Position numbers and translations under genes: made by a program. A stretch of DNA of 64,000 bases, taken from Porpolomopsis calyptriformis. Taxonomy: Eukaryota > Basidiomycota > Agaricomycetes > Agaricales > Hygrophoraceae. Below, one piece after another: positions 33,028 to 45,300 of the stretch. Positions within the stretch are counted from its first letter, which is position 1, and every line of letters begins with the position of its first letter. Below the pieces are notes generated by a model. It searched no databases, was not told the origin of the DNA, and saw only the letters and a program-made list of their open reading frames with translations. The DNA is taken from NCBI GenBank assembly GCA_951640195.1, contig OX621163.1, positions 3,782,001 through 3,846,000 of the forward strand. Reading direction: 5' to 3'.

Positions 33028-33774
33028 ATGAAACGGCATCTCCCTCTGATTACCGCATGTATCGAATTTCCACCCCAAACGCTTCCAACTATTACGCCCT
33101 GCATCGATTTTTCCATCCCTGAGATTGAGCGTCCGACCAGACGGGGTACCGTTGAGGAACCTGACCAGCATTCTGAGACATCATTCGAGCTCTCTTCTGT
33201 TGAGGGATCCGATGATGAGGAGATGCTGTCCTTGATCCCTAAACCACCAGGGGAACCTGGACGTCCGGGTAGCGGGGGATACAACCTTGAGGAATCTACA
33301 GGTTTACCTAAGAAGACATATGAAGCAGTACTGGTGAGTTCAGGGATACAAGGGAGTAGAATAACGCTCACCCAAGACCAGAAAGGTACTCATGCACAGG
33401 CAAAAAAATACCTTGACACCAAAGCGAGTTTCAGCAAGCAGAGACATCCACTAATAACTCAGATCTGCCAAGAGCAAGAAAAGGCATTCCCAGAACTGAG
33501 GAGATATGCGAACTGCTGGCCAGTGCGTGACATGCTTAAACTCTACCTGAAATATACAGCAGAGACCGCGCGGCATGCCAAATCAAAAAAAATAACACAG
33601 AAACTTGAGAAGGTACATTCCAGATTGTAATGTGGTGCTGCTTTAATTATATTCGCGTTACAGGTAGCCAAGAAGACTGTCTTGCGCAAAAGGCGGATTG
33701 CCGCAAGCGAGAGCAGTAAGAAATCACAGGGTACAGAATCGCAGGACACAGGGATGGAGTTGGAATCCAAGTGA
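33028..33774 (+). CDS. Cargo gene 5, small basic-ended protein
   Basis: Divergent from the WD40 gene with 208 bp between the starts. ATG at 33028 gives MKRHLPLITACIEFPPQTLP, an acidic middle (EGSDDEEMLSLIPKPPGEPG), GLPKKTYEAVL, then a helical segment with AFPELRRYANCWPVRDMLKL. An intron (about 33617-33663, GTACATT..TTACAG) joins to VAKKTVLRKRRIAASESSKK and a stop at 33774; another short intron around 33333-33375 is possible. The LPKKTYEAV and W-PVRDML blocks resemble small proteins I recall in mushroom repeats. No stop interrupts the frame. Function unknown. Confidence 0.5.
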
Positions 33775-33824
33775 GGTAGAAAGATAGAGTACTGAGTATG
33801 GGTATAGGACTTTATGGATTCATT

Positions 33825-34870
33825 ACAATGTCTGGGAGACCCAAAACACAGAGAGGAAGTGCCATGTCTGGATAATCCAAAACACGAAGGCAAAGATAGT
33901 GCAAAGCATAAAGTTCCTATGCACACACTCACTATGGTATAGCGTGGGCAAGCGTGTCTGGGAGACTCAAAACACAGAGGAAGTGCCATGTCTGGATAAT
34001 CCAAAACATGAAGGCAAACAGGAGGCGAGCAAACACGATGTCTTTGCATATCAAAGTTGGCACATGCACGCTCACTTTGGTAAAGCATGCGCAAACACAA
34101 ACTCGCACCAAGTCTCTTACCACCACGTCTTTTGGGTTTCCCAGAGACAATTCTCACATTGCATCTTTTGGATAATCCAGAGATGCTCTTGGGGAACCCG
34201 AAAGGATGCGTGCCCTGATGCGCTTCACAAATCAGGGCCTCTGTCACTAATAGCCCTGATACTCAATGAAGCGTGCGCAACACACTGCCAACACCGTCTT
34301 TTGGGTTTCCCAGAGATATACATCTCTGGATTCACTACTTGTACCTTGGAGACCCAAACATGGAGAGGAAGAGTTGTGTGTGGATAATCCAAACCACAAT
34401 GATAGGGATCTGGGGATGGGATGGTGAGAGGAATAAGTACGTACGCTTCCTATCCTCGTTTCGCAGATTTATCCCTCTTCCATACCTTTGCTCTAACCCT
34501 CGTTTTCGCTTTGCAGCTGTCATCGTTGCCTTTCAGCTTTTGTTTGCTATTCTGTTTGTTCGCTGTTCTGTTCTGTTCTGTTCGCTTTCTGTTTTGTTCG
34601 CTTAGGTATGTTGTTCGCTTTTTATTCGCTTAGCTGCCTTGTTCACTCAGGTGTTTTGTGGTTCCAGCCTTTGTTCGCACAGTACCAAGATCCGGACTCC
34701 ATCCCGGTTCGGTCTCTTGCCTCTGACTACCAGAGCTACCACTGGTTACCTGACAATTGCGCAACACACTCCTTCTTTTGGTTGTCTAGGTCTTTTGGAT
34801 AATCCAGAGATCTCTTATTACAACATGCACTATAATCTATGGAATACCAATGCTTTTGGGAACCTAAAAG
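33825..34870. repeat. Palindromic-motif array I2 of the CACTA-like element
   Basis: About eleven copies of the 20-bp motif. Copies alternate GGGAGACCC and GGATAATCC cores (33831, 33866, 33956, 33991), then come inverted copies (34128, 34164, 34298), two forward copies (34344, 34378) and an inverted one (34787). A direct repeat with GCGCTTCACAAATC and TAGCCCTG occurs at about 34195-34270 and 34858-34935. A low-complexity TGTTC-rich stretch lies at 34540-34640. No convincing gene is present in 33775-34940. Confidence 0.75.
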
Positions 34871-34940
34871 GGGTGCGCTGTTTGACGCGCTTCACAAATC
34901 TGGGCCTTGTCAGTACTAGCCCTGTTACTCAACGAACCAC

Positions 34941-35399
34941 TCACTCCCTGACGATGAAGTCTGCTATGCTGGAATCTCTTCCGCGCATGTTTACAACTAA
35001 CCTCAGCTGCCTTTTTCCAGCTCGCATGACAATAACATCGCCACGCCAGAGTACATGTCTCCCCTTCTCAACAGCAACCTTATTGATTGGAAGCCTGCAG
35101 TGGTTCTTGTAGAACACTTGGAACGTGTTCACTTCATTGCCCTCATGGATGATAACGACGCAGTCATGGATATAGGGCTGTGTACGCACATTGGCTAGCA
35201 GGCCTTCCAAGAGGGGAAACTGAGTTGGTCCGCTATCGTGTGCCTGGATGTGGACATATCTTGGTTGCTTCAATGATGCCGAATATCTACGCCCACAAAT
35301 GGTAAGGTACCTAGCCTTTTGAGAGTTCAGTACTTGATAATACCATATGAAACAGCATACCTTTTGAGAGGGGGGAATGAGCTCGCGTGAAGATAGCAT
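34941..35399 (-). CDS. Cargo gene 6, small protein of unknown role
   Basis: Exon 1 gives MLSSRELIPPSQK. A 45-bp stretch with GTATGC..AAAAG ends is probably an intron (it is also open in frame), then ARYLTICGRRYSASLKQPRY, HIQAHDSGPTQFPLLEGLLA, NVRTQPYIHDCVVIIHEGNE, KGRHVLWRGDVIVMRAG and NMRGRDSSIADFIVRE. About 137 residues when spliced. The frame is uninterrupted. No known domain is recognised. Its start faces the start of cargo gene 7 about 140 bp away, so the two may share a promoter. Confidence 0.5.
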   Translation of the reverse strand: MLSSRELIPPSQKVCCFIWYYQVLNSQKARYLTICGRRYSASLKQPRYVHIQAHDSGPTQFPLLEGLLANVRTQPYIHDCVVIIHEGNEVNTFQVFYKNHCRLPINKVAVEKGRHVLWRGDVIVMRAGKRQLRLVVNMRGRDSSIADFIVRE

Positions 35400-35535
35400 C
35401 TGCGGTATGAGTATTGAGTATGTTATTCTGTATTCTATGTGCTCTGTTTATGCCAGTATATTATATATACTATGAGACACAATAATATGCCTACATCATA
35501 ATCACTTTGTCGCTTAACTTGGTCGTTTAACTTGG

Positions 35536-38093
35536 TTGCTTAGGAGATGCCAGGACAAAAGCATCACCTTAGATTCGTCAGACAAAAGTGTCGTGCTAGG
35601 AATGAGTACTTATAGTCCATCAGACCTGGCTGTCACTGTCCTCAGACACATTCCGATTATGTTTCGATCTCTACTTGGTCAGGGAATCCGCGATCAGGCA
35701 TTGCATTCCACTCCAGAGGTAACTGCAAGTACAATGGAGGATAGCGCAGTTGATAATTCTACGGCCCAACCCGCATCTCATCAATCTGACAATTCGATGG
35801 CTCGAGTTAAAAACCCTATCTCACGATCTGTGTCTTCGTCATCTTCAGTCTTCAGTAATTCCTCAATCAGATCTTAGAAACAACATGGAGGCGAAGAACT
35901 TACCCCAGACACTGAAGAAATTGCACACACTGAATCTACCCCCCGCATCATTACTCATCGAACACCAGTAAGTGTAATGGACTCAGGACTTGGACTGGCT
36001 AACACACCATTGAATATGACAGGGGCAAGGTGCGAGAAATGTTCAATTGGTTGAGCAGGAGAGTATGAAGACCAAACTGGTAGTACAAGGCCAGGCGGAG
36101 CAAATTAAAGTATTAGAACAAGAGGTAGGCAAATCACCCTTGCAGGAAACCACGAAACTTACAATGTGATAGGTTGGAGCCTACAAGGAGTCAATGGAAG
36201 TGCTTCGGCAGCAGATGGAAGCAGTGACTCGACAAGCTGATGAGCAAGTTGCGAATGAATTCGCAACCCTGTCTGAACAGGTGATGATTCATCAAGCAAG
36301 AATAGAGGCTGAAGGTTAGTGCAGAGAAGGGCTGAGTTTGCAAGCAGCTGACTAGCTTTTCAAGCTGCCCAATTCCTGGATAAAGAGCAAGCTCGCATGC
36401 GCGAACAATTGATTATTGCAGAGAATCGGACAAATACACTTGAGGCGAAAGGTGAGCAAAAAGGAATAACCCAGTCAGCAGAACTGATGTGACTTCGTGA
36501 AGTGGCAGTGGATGGGCATGCATCAGGATCCAGGGCTACACATCACTGGAACATCGATAGTAGAACACACGAACAAGATGATGAAATGATGGTTGGCGGG
36601 GATGATATTGGTGCTAGCGAGGTTGGGAAACGGGGGAAGTCCATATGACACCTCAACACAGTCAAGCATGGAAAGCAGAGAGCAATGCTGGAGTCTGAGA
36701 GTGATGAGGTGTGATAAATGCGAATTTGCGGGATAAGGAACTGATAGCTATACAACAGGATAGCCAAAGGGATATCAGTGTGCCGCTGCCAATGACATTC
36801 AAAAGACCACGAGGTAGCACAGGTCGTGCTCTGACTGTAAAGTCCAAGCAACCCCAAGTCTCAGGACTTGCCGAAGAACCTGATGAAAACCCCCAGCCAG
36901 TGGGATTCAATCAAGGCTCCCACAGGCCTGATCGAAACTATGAAGAACTCGACTTGGATGCAAAGTTGGGGATGATGTTTGGCTCTATCCAGCAACTGAG
37001 TTCTACAGTTGCTGCACTGGTAAACCAGAGGCCAATAAATGAAGATACACCTAAGAGGTGGCTACCCCTTTCCTTCCGAAGAGCTCCAACCAGAGGATGT
37101 GATCGAGAAAGGACAGAGAAACTGGTGAGCCCATCACAATCAACCATGATATTCGGGTCAAATTACATTGGATGTAGGGACTGGTGCGTGAAATGATGAA
37201 CAACCTCCTAGGGATCGCGAGAGACAAGGATATAGTGATGATTACAAGGCCCTCGATCGACACAATAATGGAGTATGAAACGGATTGTAGTCAAGGTCCC
37301 AGTTTGAAACCAATGAGACCATATTTCACAAAAAAGCCAATGAAATACCAATGGAATCAATGGCTGGCAGAATTGTTCGTGGACAGATTTCAGGATGAAC
37401 ATCAGCTAACGCTTACAGCCAATGACCACTCTGAGCTTGAAGCAATGTTCGAGGATCACTTGAAACGCCTTCACCGTCAACTCGCTTTAACAAGTAGGGA
37501 ATCTGATGAGACCATCGAGGACTACAGAGAATGCATGCTGAGGGAGAAAAAAGGGGAACTGAAGAGAAAAAGACCTAACACGCAACGTGGTCAGGTCAGT
37601 CTGCACTAAATCAACATAAATTAGGTCACTCACAAAGTTACAGTTGTTCATGATGAGGAAAGAGATAGCCCTGGCAAACAGGGTGGCTCTGCATGGGATG
37701 GTTGACGAAGCCTGGGACGAGCTTTTCAACATAGTCGACACCTTAACGCTCATGGGGATGAGCTCCGATGAAAGTGATACCAACAAGAGAAATAGGCCAA
37801 TTTACAATGTCAAGAAACGAGTCTGGCGAAGTAAGGCACTAACTCGCTACTTGATGTTAGTGGACCGCAATCACAACAAAACAAATGCTTACAGGAATAT
37901 TCGATCAGGTAATCCGCCGCACACAAGGCTTCGACATTCCAGCAATACTAAGAGTGTCCATGACCCCCCTACAGAGCTCCCCATAAATTTTTATGATGAA
38001 GATTGGTATTCCGGACTCACCAACAGGCAGAAGAGGGACCTCGCTGCAAAAGATCTGGTAGATCTTCCTGATATAACTGAGGCAGATGTGTAG
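35536..38093 (+). pseudogene. Cargo gene 7, long coiled-coil protein with a GMSSDES block
   Basis: Several exons. An N-terminal part is rich in Ser. A coiled-coil stretch (VQLVEQESMKTKLVVQGQAE and YKESMEVLRQQMEAVTRQAD, 36045-36300) is followed by QLSSTVAALVNQ. The C-terminal part comprises LVREMMNNLLGIARDKDI, MRPYFTKKPMKYQWNQWLAE, GMSSDESD, VWRSKALTRYLMLVDRN, GNPPHTRLRH and INFYDEDWYSGLTNRQKRDL, ending at TAG 38091. Introns at about 37122-37175 and 37594-37641 fit GT..AG. The C-terminal blocks match a protein type I recall from Agaricomycete transposon-rich regions. Stops in 35876-36710 make the middle doubtful. Confidence 0.5.
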
Positions 38094-38144
38094 AGTACTC
38101 CTGTATGCAGACTCGAATGCCTACGTGAATTCAGCGAGAAAAGT

Positions 38145-38890
38145 TGTGTCTGGGGGACCCAAAACACAGTGGGACAGGAGCATGTGAGTAGCCAAGCACG
38201 AGCAAGAAGAGGTGTCTGGATAATCCAAAACACAGTGAGAGAAGAGGTGTGTCTGGATAATCCAAAACACAGTGAGAGAAGAGGTGTGTCTGGATAATCC
38301 AAAACACAGTGGGAGAGGGAGAGAGGGGGATCGTGTCTGGATAATCCAGAACACAATGGTGGTGGTAAGAGTGATCGAGAACATGAGTTGTCATGCCAAA
38401 GCAGTGTCAACAAAGTTTGGTTGCACAATAAAGCAGCGTCAAACAACTTACAACAACAAAGCAGCATCAAACAAAGTCAGTTTGCGTATCAAAACAACTC
38501 ACCACCATCGTCTTTTGGGATTCCCAGAGACATCTCTTCCTCAAACTCACCACCATCATCTTTTGGGATTCCCAGAGAGGCCTCTTCCTCTACATCTTTT
38601 GGATAATCCAGAGATGCCTTCATATCCTTTTCTGTGCGTTTGTTGCTTTGTATATTGTTTCCCTTGCGACCTTGTACTCTCCTAGCATAAATGGACTGCC
38701 GAAATGCATTTGCATTACCTATCTATCATACCCCTTGTTCCTTTCCTGTGTTTTGGGTGACCCAGACACGCACTACCTAACTCCTTATCTTCCCGCTTGT
38801 TCCCAGTGTTTTGGGTGGCCCAGACACGCACTACCCAACTCCTTATCTTCCCGCTTGTTCCCAGTGTTTTGGGTGGCCCAGACACCTCCC
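38145..38890. repeat. Palindromic-motif array I3 upstream of the transposase
   Basis: Five forward copies (38147, 38213, 38251, 38288, 38334; the middle ones in 37-bp tandem units), three inverted (38511, 38559, 38595), then three inverted copies with GTGTTTTGGG..CCCAGACAC form (38750, 38809, 38864) in a 58-bp tandem repeat. The array ends about 25 bp before the transposase ATG, so it occupies the promoter position. Confidence 0.8.
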
Positions 38891-38914
38891 AGCCTGCCCA
38901 ACCCCACTTATCTC

Positions 38915-41330
38915 ATGATGCCAAATTGCTTCTGCACATCATTTGGATGCGCCGAACGGGGAACTGATCCTGTAACGAATCAATCTCTTGGCACCCCTGT
39001 AGACGCTCGTACACTTAAGCTTCACCAGCTTGAAGATCAAGCAGCCCTTGCACGCAAGGCCTGTGTTGCCTCAGATTGTGCCGTCGCTGCAGAACTGGAT
39101 AATATCGCTTCCTACCTTTCTTCAGTCACCCTCGCAGATAAAGTCTCCAGTGCTTCCCAAGGTCCTGGCCGCATATGGGCCAAAGCGAAGCCTGATCTCC
39201 AGGATATACAAAGTGCCTTCAACAATCACAATATCCCATCCTCTTCCCAGCAGTCTTCCTCGTTGTATCCACAGGATACTGTCGAAAATTCCGGCACTCC
39301 CCATAATGCATGCAAACATGTTCCTGATTCCCGTAGGAGCCGCATAGCAGATCTGCTTTGGCATTTGTCAAGTCTTGACTCACTTGTAAAGGCCTTTGTG
39401 GATGAGACGACCACCGCTTTGGACCACTTGGAATATCCTTCGACAGATGCAGCCTACCTGCTCAACGGCCTTCACCAAAGCAGCCTCTCCCTCAAAAGCG
39501 ATCTTGATTTGATTGCGAGTGAGGAGGCATCGGTGACGGAGATGAAACATTCTATCTACGAACAGCTTCACGATTCCATGAATGCCCTTGAGCTATCCAA
39601 CCGCAAGTGGAAGCATTGCAAGGACCAAAGTCGAGCTTTGCAGCCTGGTATTAAATACAATACCGGTGAGCCTATTGGCTTCGCTGTGAACCAAGAGGAT
39701 GATACTAATTAATTTGCTTTTTGTAGGCCATCACTTCCAGCCCTTGCTGAGGGGCGTTGATCCAGTGCTTCAGATATCAATTTTCATGGTTGTAGCGTGC
39801 AGCACTGTACTGGATATTGGAGCCCGAGGGTGCAGATTTATCTTCTCTATGCTGCAATATATTATCCAACTTAGCCTGATGCGAAACACCACTAAGTTGT
39901 CGCCTCGAGATCAGAAGCTCCTCAGTGATTTTCCAGTTGATATCTGTTCTGCATCAGAACATCTTCACCTGGATGGCAAAAACACCATATATGCTGTTTG
40001 TCCAGACCCAAAATATCATCGAACGTATGCGCCAACCTTCCAAGACAACTCTCCAATCCCATCCTATCCAACTCACTGCACTCATAAACAATTTCGTGGC
40101 GGTAAGCATTGTAAGATGCAACTTCTTCGGCCACGGATCATATCAGGTGTCGAAATTCAAGTACCAATCAAGACATTTGTATCCTGGGACTTCAAAGACT
40201 GGATTGGCAGCCTATTATCTCGGCTGGGTTATGAAAAGATGATGGATTCTGCTTGGGACACCAAGAACCTGGGCGATGGGTCAAAGATGCATGATATATT
40301 TGACGGGAATGTCCTTCAGAATTTCAAAGGTCCTGATGACAAGACACCCTTCAGCTCGGGTGGCAATGAAGCTCACTACACTTTCTCATTATGCGTCGAC
40401 TTCTTCAACCCTCTGACCAACAAACAAGGAGGTTAGAAAATGTCAGTGGGCATGATCTCCTTGCTCTGCCTGAATCTCCCGCTAGATATCAGGTACAAAC
40501 CTGAAAACATGTTCCTAGCTGGTGTCGTCCCAGGTCCACACAAACCCCCTTTGGATGCCCTCAATCATTACCTCACCCCCCTTGTCGATGACCTCTTGGA
40601 GTTCTGGCAGCCGGGCGTACGATTCTCGCAAACACAGCAATGCCGGGATGGAAGATTGGTCCGCTGCGCCCTTGTTGCACTCGTTTGCGACCTACCTGCC
40701 ACTCGTAAAACTGCTGGCTTTGCGGCCTGTTCTCACAATCACTTTTGTTCTATATGTCACTGTACTAGACATGAACATGGCTATGGAAATACTGAATATC
40801 ATACATGGAGATGACGTACAAGAGAAGATTGCTATGCTGCTGCCAAAAAATACCAGAATGCATCAGACGCCAAAGAACAGTTGATGGCATTCACTGAGTC
40901 TGGTGTGCGCTGGTCAGAACTACTTCGTCTACCTTACTTTGACCCTACGCGCTTCGTCGTTCTTGATGCGATGCACAATCTCTTCTTGGGTCTGATCAAG
41001 GAACATTTTGACAGCATCCTTGGAATCCGCCTTGACAAGGAGGAGGAGGAGAAAACTGTATTACAAATCTCCTTTTCCAATAGCTGGGAAGCATTCTCGA
41101 AGAACGAACAGAAGAGTACAAAAAAACTACTCAAATGGCTCCAGTCACCCCTCAGTGCCAGCCTCGCCACAAATTCAGGTCGTCTAGAATGGAAGAAAAA
41201 GTTTCTGACATTACATGAATGAGTACTCAGTTTCGCTTGCTCTGAACTGCGTTGCGAACCCTCAATTGCAGGGCAATCACAGAAAACCAGGCTGAGAAAG
41301 GCTGACCTAGTTGACGCACTCATCACTTGG
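38915..41330 (+). pseudogene. CACTA (tnp2-type) transposase, 5' part
   Basis: Catalyses cut-and-paste of the element by binding its ends. Exon 1 (38915-39665) starts MMPNCFCTSFGCAERG, a Cys-rich N-terminus. Intron 39666-39726 has GTGAGC..TTGTAG. Exon 2 runs to 41330 with SVGMISLLCLNLPLDIRYKP, AGVVPGPHKPPLDALNHYL, GRLVRCALVALVCDLPATRK, HFCSICHC and YFDPTRFVVLDAMHNLFLGL, all typical of mushroom tnp2 transposases. In-frame stops are TAG 40434, TGA 40812 and TGA near 41220 (the TGAs replace Arg). It continues at 53965; the two exons join in phase 0 (ITW-EQETH). Confidence 0.85.
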
Positions 41331-41361
41331 GTATGACTTTTGAATGATCCTTTCGCATTTC

Positions 41362-41608
41362 TGTTAGGTCTGAAGTTTCGGAGGTGAATTCGGAGTTTGG
41401 AGATGGATAAACGACGGGACTTAGTCGATATTCTGTCTACAGATACAGGGGAAAAACGCAGTACTTATATACCTGCTAGATAATTATATCTGAGACATAG
41501 TGACGACAGAGGATGTCATAAGTAGGAAACATGTGAAAAGTACAGAGTGTTCAGAGTTATCGGAGTTCATTGGAATTCATCGGAGTTCGTCGGAACTGGG
41601 ATGTAACA
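41362..41608 (-). repeat. 3' LTR of element Y
   Basis: 247 bp, TGTTACATCC...AGACCTAACA in element orientation, adjoining the ATTTC target copy at 41357-41361. Confidence 0.9.
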
Positions 41609-41777
41609 GTATCTCCCTCTTAAGGGCGAGCCCTTGAGACCGCATATTGGACTTGACCATATTTGGTAATAACCAAGAAATCGGAGTTTCGGAATGTGGC
41701 GGATTTCGGAGAATCGTCGGAGTTTGAAATCGGAACATATATAATAAGGTCCGGTGGATCACTCTTCTTCATTAACA

Positions 41778-42257
41778 ATGCCCACTCGCGACGAAATCCA
41801 AGCTCAACTCACACAGCTCCAAGTCCTGCTCGAAAATGAAGAACAACGAGAGCGCGAGGAAGCGGAGCAAACAGAGGAGGCCTGGAGGGCGGAGGAAGAG
41901 TGTCGGTTGGCAGAGGAACGATGGGCAGCCAGAAAGGCAGCTAAGGCTGCAAAAAGGGAGGCAGCAAGGAGGGCGAAGGAGGCAGCAAGGAGGGCGAAGG
42001 AGGCAGCAAGGAGGGCGAAGGAGGCAGCTCAAATAGCGGAGCCAGCGGAGATGGCGAATTTGAGGGAGGAGCTGCAAGGAGTTCGGGGGGAGATGAAGAA
42101 GATGAGAATGGAGATGAAGAGAATGAGGGAGTCCATGGAGAGGACTGAGGAGTTGTTAGATAGGGAGTATAAGGACAGTGGAGAGAGCGGAGAAAGTTTG
42201 GAGATGTCGGAGGAGAAATTACCCATAAGGGATGTAGAAATAGTCCCTTTGGAATAG
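41778..42257 (+). pseudogene. Antisense gene of Y, internally deleted
   Basis: Runs opposite to Y pol. An uninterrupted frame of 159 codons: MPTRDEIQAQLTQLQVLLEN, a long charged coiled coil with a four-fold RRAKEAA repeat, then LREELQGVRGEMKKMRMEM and an acidic tail. Compared with the X copy (51080-51862) it lacks the intron and the whole Cys-rich domain. The break lies between two 10-bp CGGAGATGGC repeats seen in X, so a slippage or recombination deletion is likely. TATATAATAAGG sits about 40 bp before the ATG. Confidence 0.6.
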
Positions 42258-42305
42258 ATAATGAATTTTTGAATCGAAGTAAAGAATAAATAAGAGTGAA
42301 AGAAA

Positions 42306-45300
42306 TCAATAGTCAGGTCCAGGTTGCTCCGGATAAGCGGAGTGGAACTCTGCGACGAGTTCCGAAGCATGTCCTAGCTCAGTAGCAAGGATCCATGAGG
42401 TTTCTTCGTCGGTACCTTCATAGCCTTCCCAACGAACCAAATACAATAATTTGCATAAGTGACGCCTATTATCAATTTTCGAGTCTAGGATTTCGGAGAT
42501 CTCGAACTCCGGTTCTCCATCTATGATTACCGGAGGAGGCAGAGGTTGTACTCAGTTCAGAATCGTATTTGGTGAGGCTGGTTCCAACTGTGATACATGA
42601 AAGACAGGATGGATAGCTTTCATAGAACTAGGCAAACGGAGAGTATAGGAATGGGTTCCAACTCGGGCAATGACCTTGAAAGGACCTAAGTACTTCTCCG
42701 AGAGTTTCTTGGAGGGTCTGGTAGTTTGGAAAAACTTGGCCTTTACGAAGGCTTGAGTTCCTATCTTGAAATCAGGGGCTGGAATGCGTTTTAAGTCAGC
42801 ATAGTGCTGATAACGCTTTTGAGCTTCGGAGATGGTATTTCAGAGTTCAGAGTGGAGTTCGTCTAAATCAACAGCTAATTCTCTGGCTTGAACAGAAGTA
42901 AGATCACGCTCAGGGTGTACTGAAATATTTGGATGATAACCCTTGTTAGCGAAAAAAGGGGATATCCCAGTAGTAGCGTTTGGAGCATTGTTATACGCGA
43001 ATTCCGCAATAGCCAGGAGATGGGACCAGTTGTCCTGTTGATAGTTACAATACATCCATAGGTATTGCTCCAAGGTTTGATTAACTCATTCAGTTTGTCC
43101 ATCACCTTCTGGATGGTACCTGGAGGTAAAATGGAGACACATGTCAAGGACTTGACCCAATAACTGGAAAAAGCAGGAGACGAACTCTGAGCCTCGGTCA
43201 CAGGTGACATGTGAGGGAACTCCATGTTTGGAGAATACATGGACAAGGAAAAGTTGAGTGAGTTGAGGAGCAGTGATGGTGTCAAAGGTTGGTATGAAAA
43301 TAGCTTGTTTGGAGAATCGATCAACAATGACAAGAATAGCGGAGAATTCATCGGAGTTAGGGAGTTGCTCGATGAAATCCATGGAGATGGAATTCCAAGG
43401 TTTCTCCGGAATTGGGAGTTGCTTGAGTAAACCATAAGGTCGATGGCGAGGGATTTTAGACCTAGCGCATATAGTACAGGAGTTACAGTAGTCCTTTACA
43501 AAGGTCCGGAGTTCAGGCCAAGTGTATTCTCGTCGGATCAATTCAATTGTTTTGTTTTGACCGAAATGACCAGCAATTGTATGATTATGTTTCATACGCA
43601 AAATTTGAAGTTGTAAGCCACCTACATCGGGCACATAGATACAACCATCGTAACGAAGGAAACCAGAGGTGTCGATAGTCCATCGGAGATCGGAGTTGGC
43701 ATCGGAGTTGGCATCAGAGTTGGACTCCGCAACCTTCAAATGCTCCATAGCCACTAGATCATCACGAAGTGAATTCCGAACTTTCGAGTGGAGGGAGTCT
43801 ACATCCATAATGAATGCAGCCTTTAACACTGGATCCAATAAGGATAAAGCCTGTAGGGACAAAGCCAGTTGCTCCGAGGTAAAAACTGGTTGGAGGTTCT
43901 GAGGATTGATACTGGCGTAGTTGCTACCTCCCTCTTTAGGATTTATGTCATATCGACAAGTTAAGAAGTCCGGTTTCGCTCCGAGTTTTCCGGGGTGAAA
44001 ACGAATGATGAGATTAAAGCCTGACAAAAATTCAGACTGATGAGCCTGACGCCGTGACAGGAGTTTGGTCATAGAAAAGTATACCAAGTTCTTGTGATCA
44101 GTGACAACGTCGATCGGGTCAGAAGAGCCTTCAAGGTAATGACGCCAGTTGCAAAAACTATCATGAATGGCTAATAGCTCCTTGTCATGGATATCATAGT
44201 TCAACTCTGGGGGAGTTAAAGTCTGAGAGTAGAACGCGATGGGATGTAATGATTCATCCTCAGCATAAGTTGATAAGATGCCCGCTATGGCGTAGTCAGA
44301 GGCATCTGTTCCTACTACCAGATGTGACCCTGGAGTAAAATTGACAAGAACAGGAGTGGAAGTGAAGGCATTTTTTCGGGTCAGTCGTGTAAGCGGAGAT
44401 ACCAATCCCGAGTAGTTGTTGATAAAACGCCTATAGAAATTTCCAAAACCTAAGAACGACTGGACATCCTTGATTTTCCATGGTTCCGGCCAATCTAGGA
44501 TAATTTGAACTTTGGCAGGGTCCATGGTAATTCCACCAGGGGAAAGGATAAATCCAAGGTATTCAATCGTATCTTGATGGAAGAAACATTTCTCCAGTTT
44601 TCTGAAAAGACTGTTAAGTGGGAGTCTTCGGAGCACCTCGCGGACATGTCTCCAGTGATCCGCAACGTTATCTGAGTAGATAAGGATATCGTCAAGATAT
44701 ACTACAACGGAGATATCGGAGAGGTCAGAGAAAATCTCGTTCATGAAACATTGAAATGTTGATGGGGCATTGCATAGACCTAGGGGCATAACCAAGAATT
44801 CGAAAGCACCATACCTGGTACAGAAAGTGGTTTTCCATTCATCTCCTTCTGCGATTCATACATTGAAGTATCCAATTCACAAATCGATTTTGGTGTAGAT
44901 ATGACCTTTGCTGGCACGGTCCAGGAGATCGGAGATGAGCGGAAGTGGGTAACAATCTTTCTTAGTAATTTTATTGATACCTCGATAGTCCATGCATAAA
45001 CGTAAGGAGCCATCTTTCTTGTGGATGAAAACGATCGGAGCACCGCCCGGAGATCCGGAGGAATGTATCCAACCTTTTCTAAGGTGCTCATCTAAGAATA
45101 TATGAAGGGCTTCTTGTTCCGCAACAGAAAGAGAGTAGATGCGTCCCAGTGGAGGTGTCATACCCTCCTCTAGATCAATATGATGATCACTATAATGATG
45201 AGGAGGAAGACATTTAGATTTTCCTTCACTGAAAACATTAGCATAGTCATGATATTCTGAAGGAACTTTCACATAAAACATAGGGTCCAGAGGAACATCG

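Noticed and set aside
32988..34247. Minus-strand frames opposite cargo gene 5 and array I2
   Set aside because: They are shadows of the plus-strand gene and of the palindromic repeats, giving reiterated CFGLSRH peptides only.
38121..38470. Repetitive peptide gene (FWIIQT / CFGLSRH repeats)
   Set aside because: The repeat is a translation of the DNA motif array in all frames; no start, intron or codon pattern supports a protein.
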